Positions 24,601-35,844 of a stretch of DNA of 64,000 nt are shown piece after piece. Location: NCBI GenBank assembly GCA_904063045.1, contig CAJFCJ010000017.1, forward strand, positions 248,001-312,000, in the 5' to 3' direction. The stretch is from Dimorphilus gyrociliatus. Lineage: Eukaryota > Annelida > Polychaeta > Dinophilidae. The notes under the pieces were generated by a model. The model was not told the DNA's origin, did no database searches, and worked only from the letters and a program-made list of their open reading frames with translations. Both the position numbers and the translations under genes were made by a program. The number at the start of each line of letters is the position of its first letter. Position 1 is the stretch's first letter.

Positions 24601-27600
24601 GTTGACAGATATATGTTTTTACAATAGGTTTTGAACACCGAACCATTGTTGAAGATATAGATGGTATATATCTATGTTTGCCCTTTTAGATGATTGATAA
24701 GAAATTATATTAATAAATTGTATTAAAATGAAAAAATGAACTTTACTTTTCTATAAAAATTGAACGACATACAATCATTCTCATTTTCAGAATAAACTTC
24801 TCTTCTCCAAAAGTCAACAGTATTAACGCATGATTCGTAAGTTTCTATATTCCAAAAATACGAACTAGGATAGTTACCAACAGTAACTAACCTTCTTATA
24901 TTTCTATCATTAGTCTTTTCGATCAAAGCTAATTGAGAAGACATTATTAGTATTTCCTCTAAGCTGGACTATACAATAAAAGAGCATACGATGAGGTACA
25001 AACCAATTTTCTAAAGAGATACCTTTGAACCTTAGTTTATACTTGCTTAAGAAGAGTATTGACAAAATAAAGACTTTATCAAAACTTGGAAAGTCTGCTA
25101 AGGTTTGATTTTTTGTTAAACAAAGGTTATTCAACAGAGTAGGGGAGACGTTAGTTTGTAAATCGTGTAGATAATAGCATACGTTATTTATAACTGGTAC
25201 ATTCTTTCTCAAGCATTGAACTGTAAATTTACATATAATAAGAACAATCCTCTTGCTTTTAGTTATTTAACTACAATCATGCTTATCATTTGAACATTCA
25301 ATGCCGATGGAATTGACTAGGCCTGAATATGATGTATCTTGATGTATATATCCATAATAGCTATTAAAGAAAACGATGATATTTTACAGTTTTTTTTACT
25401 TAATCCATAGCCTACTGGAAACTGTATCTGCAAACTTTAATGTTAGTAACATTTCCTTGACATGTAACCTCTCCAAACATGGAATTGAATGGAATATTTT
25501 GTTTAAAGCGTCGTACCGTTCCATGATTAAAGCCGAAATATGAGCAAACAAGTGTTAAATCATAATAATTTAAAACGACTATATTAATCCATTTATATTC
25601 AATTTTCTTTTGAAACATTCCTATAAAACTATTAAACGAATGATTTTTACCGAAAATAGTATTTTCAGAGGTTTTAAGTCTGAAAATATTATCTAAAAAC
25701 AATCTATGATTAAAGATAGAATTTAAGAAATTTAGAGACTAAAGATACTTGATTTATCGCAATGAATTGTCGGTATATTTAAATTTAGATTAGGTGAATT
25801 GTGTTCCAACTTGAAGTTGTGAGGTAAGAAATTGGAATATTTTATACTTTTAATGTAAAATAGCTGAAAAGAAAGAGAGAATTATAGCTCTGGGTAATGA
25901 TAGTATAAAACTGCTAGTTTACTTGGTGTGTTCTTTTCAAATTAATTGAATAAAACGAAATACAATTTGACAATTGATGCATAGAATACTGAATATACTT
26001 TTCATGACGAAGAGGTAACCCTTTCCTCAAGAACAAGGGAATAATCCCCATTCTTTTCGATGTGATAAAGATATTGCTATATTTTGCCAGACTACTATAA
26101 GCTGTTAAAAAAGCGTAAGTGTTAACCGAATTCATTCCAACCACTTCTAACTTTATATCTGTTTTATCAAATGTTGATAATAGATATCTATTAAACATAA
26201 ATAAATAAACAAACAAACAAACAAACCATGAAGATATGTATGAGGACAAATTATTTCACGCCTCTGTTCCCTGTGAAAACTCTGAGCCATTACCGTAGTA
26301 TGATTATCAATAAGTAATTGATAAGATATTTCAGAAGATATAGACAAATTAAAGTGTTCGGCGATGATGAATTGTACTTTATTGCATAAGGCTTCTGTTA
26401 TTTCGTACTTACCAAAGACAGTATAACTTTTCATGTCTTTCCGAAAATATAGTCTATCTGATTCGTATGATAGCATAGCAAATAAATCTATATACACAGT
26501 ATATCAAGTTATTTAACGTTACATTACACAATCAACTGTATACATTACACGAAACTTTCTTATAACACTTTAAGCATAAACCTTTTCTTGTTGAATTGTT
26601 AACGAGGAAGCTGTTTTTTTTATGGATAAATTATCTATATAATATGAATATAAACTATATTATTAATTTAATAGTTTTGTACAATTTATAAGAGTTTTCG
26701 GAAAATTGAATGATTGAAAATGATTGAACAGATTCATTCACTCTGCAAGCTAATGATAAATGAAATAAGTAATCGTATCCTAAATCTTGGCAAATGTTAT
26801 TATAATGTGAATTGTTTTGATATAAATCTGCTGCTATAAATTCAACAATTAAAGATATATTTGATGATTTAATACGTATATTCAATAATCCGTAAGAGTA
26901 ATATTTAGTATTCTCATAAATATTCATAAATGGCTTTATATCGTCGTTATTAATTTCAACTGTATTTTATAGTAGTATAGTCATTGCAATTATCTTAGCC
27001 AATAGAATGCTTATTACCAAGATTATAATCGCTGCATTTATATTTAGGAATGAAAATGTTTCTTTCCGTTATATGTTCAATTTTTTCAATGATAGATGAA
27101 TAGCAACCGAAATATTTATCCAAGTGATAAAGATAAGAGCACCCCCTCAAAAACACAACCTATAATTACAGAAACACTATAAATCATTAAATAGTAATAA
27201 TAGATAATAACTCTTTGTTGATTGTCTTTGGAAAATGTATATGAAACAATGTTGGTTTCATCCAATCCAATCTTCTTTATTAATAAACGACATATTAATT
27301 GGGATGGAGAGAACGATTGCATCGTTTTATAATCTAAATAAACTGGTATTACACCATAAGTTTTAGAATAGATGTATATGTCAGTATAGTTCATTAAGTA
27401 GTAATATAATTTCGAAAATATCAATGTATTAATTGGATTTAAGCCGAATTTTTCAATCTTTATATCTTATATAAAAAGTGTAGCAATAAAAAACTATGAT
27501 ATATATTAGCAATTAAACAAATTAACATACCATTTAAATCGGAATAACTGCATTTTAAATGAACTTTTGGCAATTTCAATACAAAAGAAACGTATATTTT

Positions 27601-28332
27601 TTCATTAAGAAGATTTACAGTAACATATCTACTGATATTCTTCAAGTTTTGCGGAGTATTATGTAAAATAAATTCTGATTTTTTACATATCTCTCCTCCA
27701 CTTATCGATGACTCAGCAATTTTGTATAGAATATCATTGTCTTTCAAGTATAAATGATAACTATTGTCTAATATTCTACCAGCAAAGATATCTGTTGAAT
27801 TGGAAATATATTAAACTCTCTTACTCTCTCTCTCTCTCTGTCTCCTCTCAATTTCTTACAAGATACTCCTAACTTATAGCATTTTAAACAGAATCCATCC
27901 ATTTCCGCTGATTCATTCGACGATCTTTTATTTCTGTTATTTGTTTTTTAATTTGAAATATTAGAATATAAAAAAAATGAACAAAACATACAAATTGAAT
28001 ACGAAATCATCTTGAACTGTAAATATATTTCCATATTTTGATTGATCTAAAGAACAAGGACTTGAAATTGAATGTATAGAATCATAGCCAACATTAGAGC
28101 ATAGTTTATTTTTCAGCAAAGATCTCAAATCAGTAAAAGCTATAGGAAACGATGTGTTTAAAAGAGATAGTGTTATATAAATTAACCCATAAGCTGTAAT
28201 ATTGGTTTCGTGATAAACATCTAAAGACAAGGTTACATCTCTACCAAAATGAAGCATATCCTTAAAATGGCAATCTTGAATAAAAATAATGCCTATACTA
28301 ATCAATTGAATATCTAAATATTTCAAAGGCAT
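21257..28332 (-). CDS. Giant receptor copy 2: SRCR/CTLD/LDLa/LRR ectodomain, 7TM, pseudokinase-like tail
   Basis: It lies head-to-tail behind copy 1, with 228 bp between them, and has the same plan. A signal-like N-terminus and SRCR-like domain (28332-28000) are followed by two rounds of the GFCLKCYK / one-disulfide / SKTYG exon set (27900-25900), a further SRCR (LVCSYFGFNHGT, 25700-25415) and a C-type-lectin-like domain (25220-24600). Six LDLa repeats follow (24540-23440). LRRs and the first five membrane spans lie in 23533-22139, with TM3 ending TLERYY. TM6 and TM7 share one exon here (22052-21705, NPLILS), with no intron between them, unlike copies 1 and 3. The tail ends at 21257. The ATG at 28332-28330 lies inside the 145-bp direct repeat that flanks the retroelement fragments upstream. 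Function as for copy 1. Confidence 0.75.
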
Positions 28333-28471
28333 TGCTACTTTTCTCTATCGAAATCTCATTAAAAACTAGTTAGAAAACAATAGGAAATCACTTGAACAAA
28401 CGCGATATTTCAATACAAAGAAGGCATATAAAATTTATTCAAGTCGTGATAAATATGAAAAATTAATAGTG
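28326..28471. repeat. 145-bp direct repeat, proximal copy
   Basis: It is near-identical to 29537-29678, with a few substitutions and small indels. It spans the start codon and upstream leader of receptor copy 2. The two copies frame the retroelement fragments. Confidence 0.85.
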
Positions 28472-28986
28472 TAACTTAGTTGCATGTACAATAGCTCGAA
28501 TTTCTCCCATTCTTTCGCTTCGCTATATCTGGACACAATGCTTTCGTGCCTCACTATGAAGCCTTCGAACATATTGGGCTCTCCTTCGAACATAATTGGA
28601 GTGCTTGGGATCATACTCTTTCTTCTATCGTACCTTCTGACCATCAGGGCCTTCAGCCATTCGTCACTTTCTTGCTTCGTCAGCATGCACGTTTCTTGCT
28701 CGCTTATCACTCTTGCTGCTTGAGCCTCTAGTCTTCTCATTTTCTTCTGGACCATCTCCAGTTGCTCACTTAGTTTGTTACTCATCTCTGCTTTTATGCT
28801 TTCTACCCTACTATTTATAGTAGCTTTCATCAACCTGGTCAATTGATAGTCTCTTGCTTCCAGTGCTGCTTCTCGGATGGCTTCCAGCTCTTGCCTTAAC
28901 AGGTTCTCTTTTTTCATTTGTTTGACTTCAAACTGAGCTGTTTCTTCTTTTCTCACTCTTCTTTCCATTTCTATCATTTTGCCCAA
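28435..28986 (-). pseudogene. Retroelement gag-like fragment, fused to flanking repeat
   Basis: An uninterrupted frame of 183 codons begins with a long charged coiled coil (KEETAQFEVKQMKKENLLRQ) and ends with a segment resembling gag of BEL/Pao elements (IMFEGEPNMFEGFIVRHESI). The last dozen codons come from the adjoining direct repeat, so the element's own reading is cut off. No zinc knuckle, reverse transcriptase or integrase follows. Base composition is visibly richer in G/C than the surroundings, as expected of an inserted element. It is a relic and very unlikely to be mobile. Confidence 0.6.
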
Positions 28987-29536
28987 TTAGGCCAGCATAT
29001 TTTCCTTTTCTTCCATCCACCATTCTTCCCTATTTGTGTCTAATGGAAGAATATCATCCCTTTTTGGGGTGGTGTTAACTTCATCAGCGTCACTCTCGTA
29101 CTAAATCGTACTGCAGGTCTCTCGCAAACCTTTTCTGTAGGCCCTCTAATCTTTTGTATGGCATGTACCTATTGCATTTTAACTCCTTCTCTTCCCCCAT
29201 TGAACAGGATAGGTGCATACACCTTTCCGTCCTTGAAGGTTATATTTTCTTCTAATTCTTCTACCCATCTTTTATCTCTTAAGGTTAGCTTTTGTTCTCT
29301 TGAGCTTTCCCTCTTTAATATCAACAATATTCTTGCCTGCCGCCCTTTTTCTACCCTTTGTCCCGTTATCGACCATCCTAACTTAGAAAGTATGACGGTT
29401 GGCTCGTCCACATCTCCTTCCAGTATTATCCTGGGTGCTATCATGTCTATGTAGTCACACCCTATCAACAGGTCTACTTGTCGATTTCTCAGTTCTGGAA
29501 TAGGGATGTCTTTTAGATATGGCCTTCTCGTTTTCG
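28472..29536 (-). mobile_element. Rearranged BEL/Pao-like retrotransposon remnant
   Basis: About 1.06 kb of sequence with distinct composition sits between two direct repeats of host sequence. It holds an aspartic-peptidase-like (DUF1758-type) piece and a gag-like piece. On the minus strand the peptidase comes first and gag second, the reverse of the normal polyprotein order. No long terminal repeats, reverse transcriptase or integrase were seen. The remnant was probably formed by deletion across tandem elements or by a complex insertion. Confidence 0.6.
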
Positions 29537-29543
29537 AAGGCAT
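29169..29543 (-). CDS. Chimeric ORF: host start codon fused to retroelement peptidase-like domain
   Basis: The 124-codon frame opens with MP encoded by the duplicated first codons of receptor copy 2 and then passes into retroelement sequence. The family features are IPIPELRNRQVDLLIGCDY followed by PTVILSKLGWSITG, as in DUF1758 peptidases of BEL/Pao elements. Active aspartic peptidases of this group carry a D-S/T-G motif earlier in the domain; it is not in this piece, so enzymatic activity is doubtful. Because the leader repeat comes with it, the frame could be transcribed from receptor-type upstream sequence. Whether it is expressed is unknown. Confidence 0.45.
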   Translation of the reverse strand: MPSKTRRPYLKDIPIPELRNRQVDLLIGCDYIDMIAPRIILEGDVDEPTVILSKLGWSITGQRVEKGRQARILLILKRESSREQKLTLRDKRWVEELEENITFKDGKVYAPILFNGGREGVKMQ

Positions 29544-29678
29544 TGCTACTTTTCTCTATCGAAATTTCATTAAAAACTAGTTAGAAAACAATAGGAAATC
29601 ACTTGAACAAACGTGATATTCAATACAAAGAATGCATATAAAATTTATTCAAGTGATAAATATGCAAAATTGATAGTA
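29537..29678. repeat. 145-bp direct repeat, distal copy
   Basis: This copy aligns with 28326-28471 from the start codon of receptor copy 2 outward. A long direct repeat of host sequence on both sides of an insertion is far longer than the 4-6 bp target duplications of LTR elements. Confidence 0.85.
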
Positions 29679-29749
29679 TCTTAATTAAAGGAAGATTGTA
29701 TTCTTCTTCAATATATCTTTGTCATGTTGATATTTTCTTGAACTTTGCA

Positions 29750-30470
29750 CTATTTATTTCTTCTGAATTTAAGAACCAAAAAAATAATAAAGTTTGTTAC
29801 TACACTTATTGGCCAAACTACTGTAATACCAATAAGATAGTTTCTATATCCTGAAACGCCATATCTAAGAGATAAAGAAAAATATTCAATAATGAATCAT
29901 TAGATAATATTATTAAATTATTAGACATACGTTTCTTGTACCATATCAGCCGGACACAAATCCAAACCGTATTTCGTTCTATCTTGTACAGTAAGATAGT
30001 GAACACCTATAATTAATATCCACGTGTATGGATATATTTGAAAGGGGATTAAAAGAAGCAACGGTGTCAGATAATCACCAATAACCAAAACTATTTGAAC
30101 AAGAAGAACGTAGCCAAAAACTCCATATACTATATAAATGAATATTAACGGATCGCTTACACTTTGAAAATGAAAGAAACACATTATATATAACTTATAA
30201 TCAAAGAGTATTATAATTGTAATTATACGGTCTATTATATTCTGTAATTAGGCAAATATCGTCGGGAACAACATACAATTCGATTACAGTATTATTTAAA
30301 GTATATTTAAAAGGAACTTGATAATATTGCAGTTTTCCATCGATAGTTTTTCTATTATATTCTTGAATTTTGACAAAGCTTTGCGTTCTTATTAAAACGT
30401 AACAAGACGGACCCAGAATAAATAGTACTATCATAGATAAAATTACTATGGCAATATATGTATATCTCAT
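29750..30470 (-). CDS. Small four-span membrane protein, GP-x-C loop family, copy 1
   Basis: Three exons (30470-30229, 30161-29931, 29864-29750; both introns phase 2) give 195 residues. TM1 (AIVILSMIVLFIL) runs into a conserved GPSCYVL, then an outside loop with a second conserved cysteine (DDICLITEYN). Three more hydrophobic segments follow, and the protein ends with a basic tail (KFRRNK). The plus-strand gene at 42763 has the same plan and the same GP-x-C and IC loop signatures, so they are paralogues. Each lies next to the 5' end of a giant receptor. The layout recalls claudin/PMP22-type tetraspans, but no diagnostic W-x-x-W-C-C motif is present. Function unknown. Confidence 0.65.
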
Positions 30471-31272
30471 ATTTTCTAGTAAGAGCATTAAAAAGAAGAA
30501 TCTCTTTATCAATATCCTTAAGATATTGTCTTCAATATTGAAAGAGAATTTAATCCATACCTGTCTGTAATTGTAAATAAGAAAGAATAGCAAAGTATCG
30601 TAGGTAGGTAAAGAGAGAGCCGGTAGGCCTTTATCAAAAGCCTAAGAGTAATATTAAGAATTCACTTAATATTTTATATTATTATCTAGCACCGGCGCCG
30701 TTTTCGAATTTAACAAATGTATTTATTAACTTCCTCTCTCGTTTAACTGATGTAAACTTTGTCTGAAATGTCCTACTATATAACCAGATGGAGAGTAATT
30801 AATTAAATGTTAAATAAATCTGTTATAGAACTTGAAAAATCAAGTTTAATTGTTTCAACGTAAAACATAGCAAAGTGGAGATTTCAATACGCTATATCAT
30901 TCATTCGTGTGACTAAGAAACTGTATTGTTCAACAAATTTCCTACTCGTCTTCACTTTAATAAATCGACCATATGGATTTGAATCTTATTACTTTTTAAT
31001 ACAGTCTTTTCAATAGCTAAATTCAGAGATAGTATTGAAGGTGATATTTTATGTTTTGCGCATCAATGAAAAGAAAGAAAGCAGCTATTTTTCATATATA
31101 GTAGATATAGTATATACCTGCATATATAAGATATTTCCAAGTTGTATAGTTATTTTCGTACGATAAAAATACTTCCTTAGTTAATAAATAAAGTTTCTTT
31201 GTACTACTAAACAGTATCCTACTCAATAAACTATCAACTTTCCCCCATCAAAGAGAGATTAATCCGGTAAGA
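30471..31272. other. Divergent intergenic region before the NACHT-LRR gene
   Basis: No exon recognised. It lies between the minus-strand tetraspan gene and the plus-strand NACHT-LRR gene and must contain both promoters. TATA-like strings occur at about 31096-31135, not distinguishable from background A/T richness. Confidence 0.4.
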
Positions 31273-34200
31273 ATGTCTGTTGAAGAAGAAATTACCTTTA
31301 TCTATTATAAATCTCAAATTGAAACCCTACTGGAGGATGGTAATATGATAGAATCATTCTCAAACTTTGGATTTGAACCGGATAATGCGGAATCTCATAT
31401 TGAAAGTATGACTGGTTTACCAACAATTCAATCTATGGAGGAAAATTTTAATAAACAATCTCTTAATCGTATAATAACTATCCTGAAAGATTTGAAGAGT
31501 GAAAGATCAATTGAACTGGTAAAAAATCTAGAAGAACCAAATTTCACTTGGAATCGTCTAGTTCAACATGTAAAGAATAAGAGAAAAGAGGATATATTGC
31601 AAACTGACTCATATAGCAATATGAACTTGAGCGAAATGAATAATACTATTGAATTATTTAAATTAGCTGATAAAGATAAGATTCATGATGTTAATTGTAT
31701 AAATTATTCAAATTTTCATGAATTATTTAACAAAGGATTTAATAAAATTTTAGTTCAAGGTGACCCTGGAATAGGAAAAACAATTCAAATAAGAAGTCTC
31801 ATTTCCTCTTGGTATAATGATGAATGGAACGAAAATTTAAATACATTAGTCCTACTTATTTCACTGGACTATATACAACCTTTTGTTGACATTATTGATG
31901 TAATACTAAAGCAGAACTTTCTCAACATTCCCTATATTAATAGACGTATAGTAGAGCTTCTCTTGACGGAGAAAAGTAAAAATGTACTACTTTTTATCGA
32001 TGGAGCCGAAAAACTTCGCGTTGTTTCCAAGTCAATAGACGATATACTGGAAAAGGCTAATTGCCCTGTTCAAACAGTTATTTGGTCAAATAAACGAAGA
32101 GCGAAACAAATTGCGGATACATGCGACGTAATTTTTGAATTGAATGGTCTAAACTTGAATCAGTTAGATAAACTATTGAATCATTACTACAAAAATAAAG
32201 ATTCTCTTATAGCCGACTTTACAAAAGCGATTTCTCAACAAAACTCTCAAATTATTACAGATTTATGTAAAATTCCAGAATTTTCCTTAAATCTCTTTCA
32301 AGTTTGGATGAAAGATATGATATTATTTACAAAGAATACATTCGAAATATTAGAAGAGATAATCAATACTTCACAAAATGGAAAGGTATATAGTATTAAA
32401 TTTTCCAAATCTTCTACTAAACTCATTGAAAAGTCTTGTTTTAAAATGTTAACTAAAGATAAATTAACTTTATCAACAAGATCAATAGATAAGAGGATCA
32501 TTTTAAACTATTTTAAGGGTTTAGCTCATATTGATATTGAATCGGACATAAATTTTGGTCAAGTAACATTTCTTCATCAGTCGATTAAAGAATATTTTGC
32601 GTCAAAATTTTTAATACGTACATTGGAAAACTTCAATTTATGTTGCCTTAGAAATAGAGATGTATATTTGGATTTATTATTTGAAAATGACTATTCAACA
32701 TCATTCAATATATTGAATTTTATTAGACAATATTCAAGACAATTATTTCAAGATATTGTTTATAGATCGGAGAAATTTCAAATATTCTCCAAGTTTAGTA
32801 ACAATTTTATGAATTTAATTGATAAGGAGTTGAAGGATAAAACACTTTTACAGTTACAAGATGAATGGTTAAACGACGCTGCCGTCTCTATTCTATTTGA
32901 GAAAAAAGGAATGTACTTAAATGAAATAATCTTTAAAAATATACAATTAAATCTAAATACGATAATCCAAACAATTAGCAGACATTGTCCTAGTTTGAGA
33001 AATCTTTATTTAGATAATCAAGGCGACAATAACAATAACAATGGCAATAGAACTATATCTATGGAGCACATCATTACTCTAATTAAATCAATACCAATCG
33101 AGAATATATCGCTAGATGGAACTTTCTTCGAAATAATTAAAACAAACGTCCAATCAAGTTTGTCAAATAAACTCTATATATCCGATTTAAGGATGATTAA
33201 CGAATCTCATTCTAAGAAAGTCATTATCTACGTAACGTTTGGATCAATTTATATGAAAACTTTTATAGACGAATGTCGAAATTATTCATTATTTAGAATT
33301 AATAATTGGTTGAATTTTTTGGAAACTTGCCAATCAATTAATTCGTTTATACTAAAACATAAAACTATTACTAAAAGAATATACGAACAACTATTGGATT
33401 TATTTATTAAATGGAAAGAATGTAATATTACACCGGATGTAAATTTGGAGAATTTTTCCATTGAATTAAACAATGAAGATCTCTATAATAACGTTGATTC
33501 TAAGGGAATTAATGATGATTATCTTAATGAAAAAACACTACCTTTTAACGATATGGAATTGAATATTTGTTCAACTGTACAAATACTTCAATTTTCAAGA
33601 ATTAATAAAGATATTATTCAACATCTCATTCAAAATAATCCTTATATTTCATCACTAGAATTTAACGGACTTTTCTATATGCTTAATCAACATTTAGTTG
33701 GTCAAAGAAATCTTCGTATCGAAGAGTTTCTCTTCGGTCATAGACCTATAAAATTTCTTAAGGATTACTTAATAAATCGCTCAATAGTCGAAAAACTTTC
33801 ATTCGAAAAGACAAACTTTTGTAATCATTTTTTAAAAAATGAAATTATTGAACAAACTACCATCTTTAAACATCTTAAAATTCTTGAAATAAATGACTGT
33901 AATCTCTCTCAAAATCAAGCAACGCTTATTGGATATTGTCTTCAACTGTGTAGACATATTGAAACACTCTCTTTACAGTCAAACAGTCGTATGGATAAAG
34001 GATTTATAGATATATGCAATGGATTAGAAAGGGTTAAGACCTCGATAAAAAATCTTAATTTTGATTTCTGCTATTTGAACGAAAGTCAATCAAGACATTT
34101 AGGTAATTGCCTTCTTACTGGATTAAATATTGAAGATCTTTCCTTAAAAGCCAATCAAAATATGAATAAAGCGTTCAATACAATTTGTGAAGGTCTTATG

Positions 34201-35844
34201 AAATCGGTATGCACTTTAAAGAGATTAAATTTAGATGACTGTTACCTGAAAGATAATGATCTTGTTCAATTTAAAGAATTATCATTGATGCTTTCAAATA
34301 TTGAAATACTTTCATTAAAGGGTAATAGAGGAATGAAGAATTCTCTAGACAACATTTGTACTGGATTGACAAAATCGTCCAGTACACTCAAAAGCTTAAA
34401 TATGGCTCATTGGAATTTGAATTGCGATGAATCGAAGAAATTAGCCAAATGTTTAGGAGATTGTCTCACTTTAGAAGCATTATCTGTAGAAGGGAATGAA
34501 CATATGAAATATGGATTGAACGTTTTAAGTAACAACGTTAAAAATTCTTGTTCTTTCATAAAGTGTTTAAACTTTGACAATTGTAATTTAACGGAAGTTC
34601 AAGTAGTAAGTTTGGCAGAATGTCTAGCAGTTTGCTCAGATATTGTTGAGTTATCTTTCAAAGGAAATAAGAACATTCTTAACGGATTTATAAAAGTTTC
34701 TACAAGGATGTCTATTTCTCTTCCAAATCTTCAAATTCTTTATCTAGATAATTGCTCTTTGATCGATAGACAGTTGGAATATCTAGGAAAATTATTGGTA
34801 ACTAGTTCAAATATTGAAATTCTATCTTTAGCTGGTAACAAGGGAATGAAAAATGGATTTAATCATATCTGCGAAGGATTAAAGAGGTCTGTTTCAAAAA
34901 TAAAACATCTCAATTTCGATGATTGCGCTTTGACAAAAGTTGACCTAGTTTCTCTTAGTGAACTCTTAAGTCTCTGTTCACAAGTTGAAATACTCTCTCT
35001 AAGTTTGAATAAAGGAATGAAAGATGAATTTAATACGATATTAACCGAATTGAATAGGTCGATAGAACAACTAAAGAAGCTTTTCTTCAACGAATGCGAT
35101 ATAGACGAAAGCCAAGCAAAAGCGTTAGCAAACTCCCTTCAGATCTCTTCCAAAATTAGTACATTATCTTTAAAAAGAAATCCAAATATGGGAGTAGGAT
35201 TTTACAATCTTTGCAAAGGCCTAGGCAGCTCTTCATACAATATAATAGACGTTTATTTGGATGAATGTAATTTGGACGAAAGTCAGGCTATATCTTTTGG
35301 TAATTGTTTACGTTTTTGTTCAAATTTAAAGGTTCTATCGTTAAACGGAAATGAGCATATGAAAGGTGGATTTAAGAGTATTTGTACCGGTTTACAAAGT
35401 TCGCGCAATTGTTTCAAAGTAATCTATTTAGAATATTGCAACTTGAATGGTAATCAGGTCAAATGTTTTGGAGAATTTCTAAAAGTCTGTTCATATGTTC
35501 AATTGTTATCAATGAAAGGAAATGAGAATATTGGAGAAGGATTTGCAGATATTTGTGAGGGTATTATTAATTCCGCCAATTGTCTTAAAAGTCTTAACTT
35601 TGACGATTGCTCTCTGAATGAACATCAGGCCAAATATTTGGAAGAATCTTTGAATGTTCTCCATTATATTGAAAGTTTTTCTATTCGAGGAAATAATGAA
35701 ATAGGTCGTAAATTTAAAGCAATTAGTAAATCATTTGAGATATCCAGAAGACAAGAAACAAATGCAAATGGTAATAGTTATCCTATTTCTCAAGAACAAG
35801 TTATCTCTGTAGGAGAGATAGATCAGACATTATCGAATATCTAA
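31273..35844 (+). CDS. NACHT-LRR (NLR-like) protein, intronless
   Basis: A single open frame encodes 1523 residues. Residues 1-110 are helical and unassigned; a death-fold domain is possible but not shown. The NACHT NTPase has a P-loop GDPGIGKT at residues 163-170 and a Walker B-like NVLLFIDGAEKL at 237-248. After the winged-helix/HD region, the C-terminal half is leucine-rich. From residue 868 to about 1494 it forms eleven units of 57 residues, each holding two ribonuclease-inhibitor-type repeats (LNFDDC-x-L and ETLSL-x-x-N forms). There is no signal peptide or membrane span, so it is probably cytosolic. NLRs assemble on sensing danger or microbial signals; the partner here is unknown. Lack of introns is striking where nearly all neighbours have many, so it could be a retrocopy or an old intron-loss gene. 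The start at 31273 is the first ATG of the frame. Confidence 0.9.
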   Translation: MSVEEEITFIYYKSQIETLLEDGNMIESFSNFGFEPDNAESHIESMTGLPTIQSMEENFNKQSLNRIITILKDLKSERSIELVKNLEEPNFTWNRLVQHVKNKRKEDILQTDSYSNMNLSEMNNTIELFKLADKDKIHDVNCINYSNFHELFNKGFNKILVQGDPGIGKTIQIRSLISSWYNDEWNENLNTLVLLISLDYIQPFVDIIDVILKQNFLNIPYINRRIVELLLTEKSKNVLLFIDGAEKLRVVSKSIDDILEKANCPVQTVIWSNKRRAKQIADTCDVIFELNGLNLNQLDKLLNHYYKNKDSLIADFTKAISQQNSQIITDLCKIPEFSLNLFQVWMKDMILFTKNTFEILEEIINTSQNGKVYSIKFSKSSTKLIEKSCFKMLTKDKLTLSTRSIDKRIILNYFKGLAHIDIESDINFGQVTFLHQSIKEYFASKFLIRTLENFNLCCLRNRDVYLDLLFENDYSTSFNILNFIRQYSRQLFQDIVYRSEKFQIFSKFSNNFMNLIDKELKDKTLLQLQDEWLNDAAVSILFEKKGMYLNEIIFKNIQLNLNTIIQTISRHCPSLRNLYLDNQGDNNNNNGNRTISMEHIITLIKSIPIENISLDGTFFEIIKTNVQSSLSNKLYISDLRMINESHSKKVIIYVTFGSIYMKTFIDECRNYSLFRINNWLNFLETCQSINSFILKHKTITKRIYEQLLDLFIKWKECNITPDVNLENFSIELNNEDLYNNVDSKGINDDYLNEKTLPFNDMELNICSTVQILQFSRINKDIIQHLIQNNPYISSLEFNGLFYMLNQHLVGQRNLRIEEFLFGHRPIKFLKDYLINRSIVEKLSFEKTNFCNHFLKNEIIEQTTIFKHLKILEINDCNLSQNQATLIGYCLQLCRHIETLSLQSNSRMDKGFIDICNGLERVKTSIKNLNFDFCYLNESQSRHLGNCLLTGLNIEDLSLKANQNMNKAFNTICEGLMKSVCTLKRLNLDDCYLKDNDLVQFKELSLMLSNIEILSLKGNRGMKNSLDNICTGLTKSSSTLKSLNMAHWNLNCDESKKLAKCLGDCLTLEALSVEGNEHMKYGLNVLSNNVKNSCSFIKCLNFDNCNLTEVQVVSLAECLAVCSDIVELSFKGNKNILNGFIKVSTRMSISLPNLQILYLDNCSLIDRQLEYLGKLLVTSSNIEILSLAGNKGMKNGFNHICEGLKRSVSKIKHLNFDDCALTKVDLVSLSELLSLCSQVEILSLSLNKGMKDEFNTILTELNRSIEQLKKLFFNECDIDESQAKALANSLQISSKISTLSLKRNPNMGVGFYNLCKGLGSSSYNIIDVYLDECNLDESQAISFGNCLRFCSNLKVLSLNGNEHMKGGFKSICTGLQSSRNCFKVIYLEYCNLNGNQVKCFGEFLKVCSYVQLLSMKGNENIGEGFADICEGIINSANCLKSLNFDDCSLNEHQAKYLEESLNVLHYIESFSIRGNNEIGRKFKAISKSFEISRRQETNANGNSYPISQEQVISVGEIDQTLSNI

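Noticed and set aside
28484-29454. Plus-strand open frames over the retroelement remnant
   Set aside because: They are antisense to the gag-like and peptidase-like frames, which carry the recognisable motifs.
28326-29678. The 145-bp repeats as long terminal repeats of the element
   Set aside because: They contain host sequence (receptor leader and start codon), not LTR-type ends.
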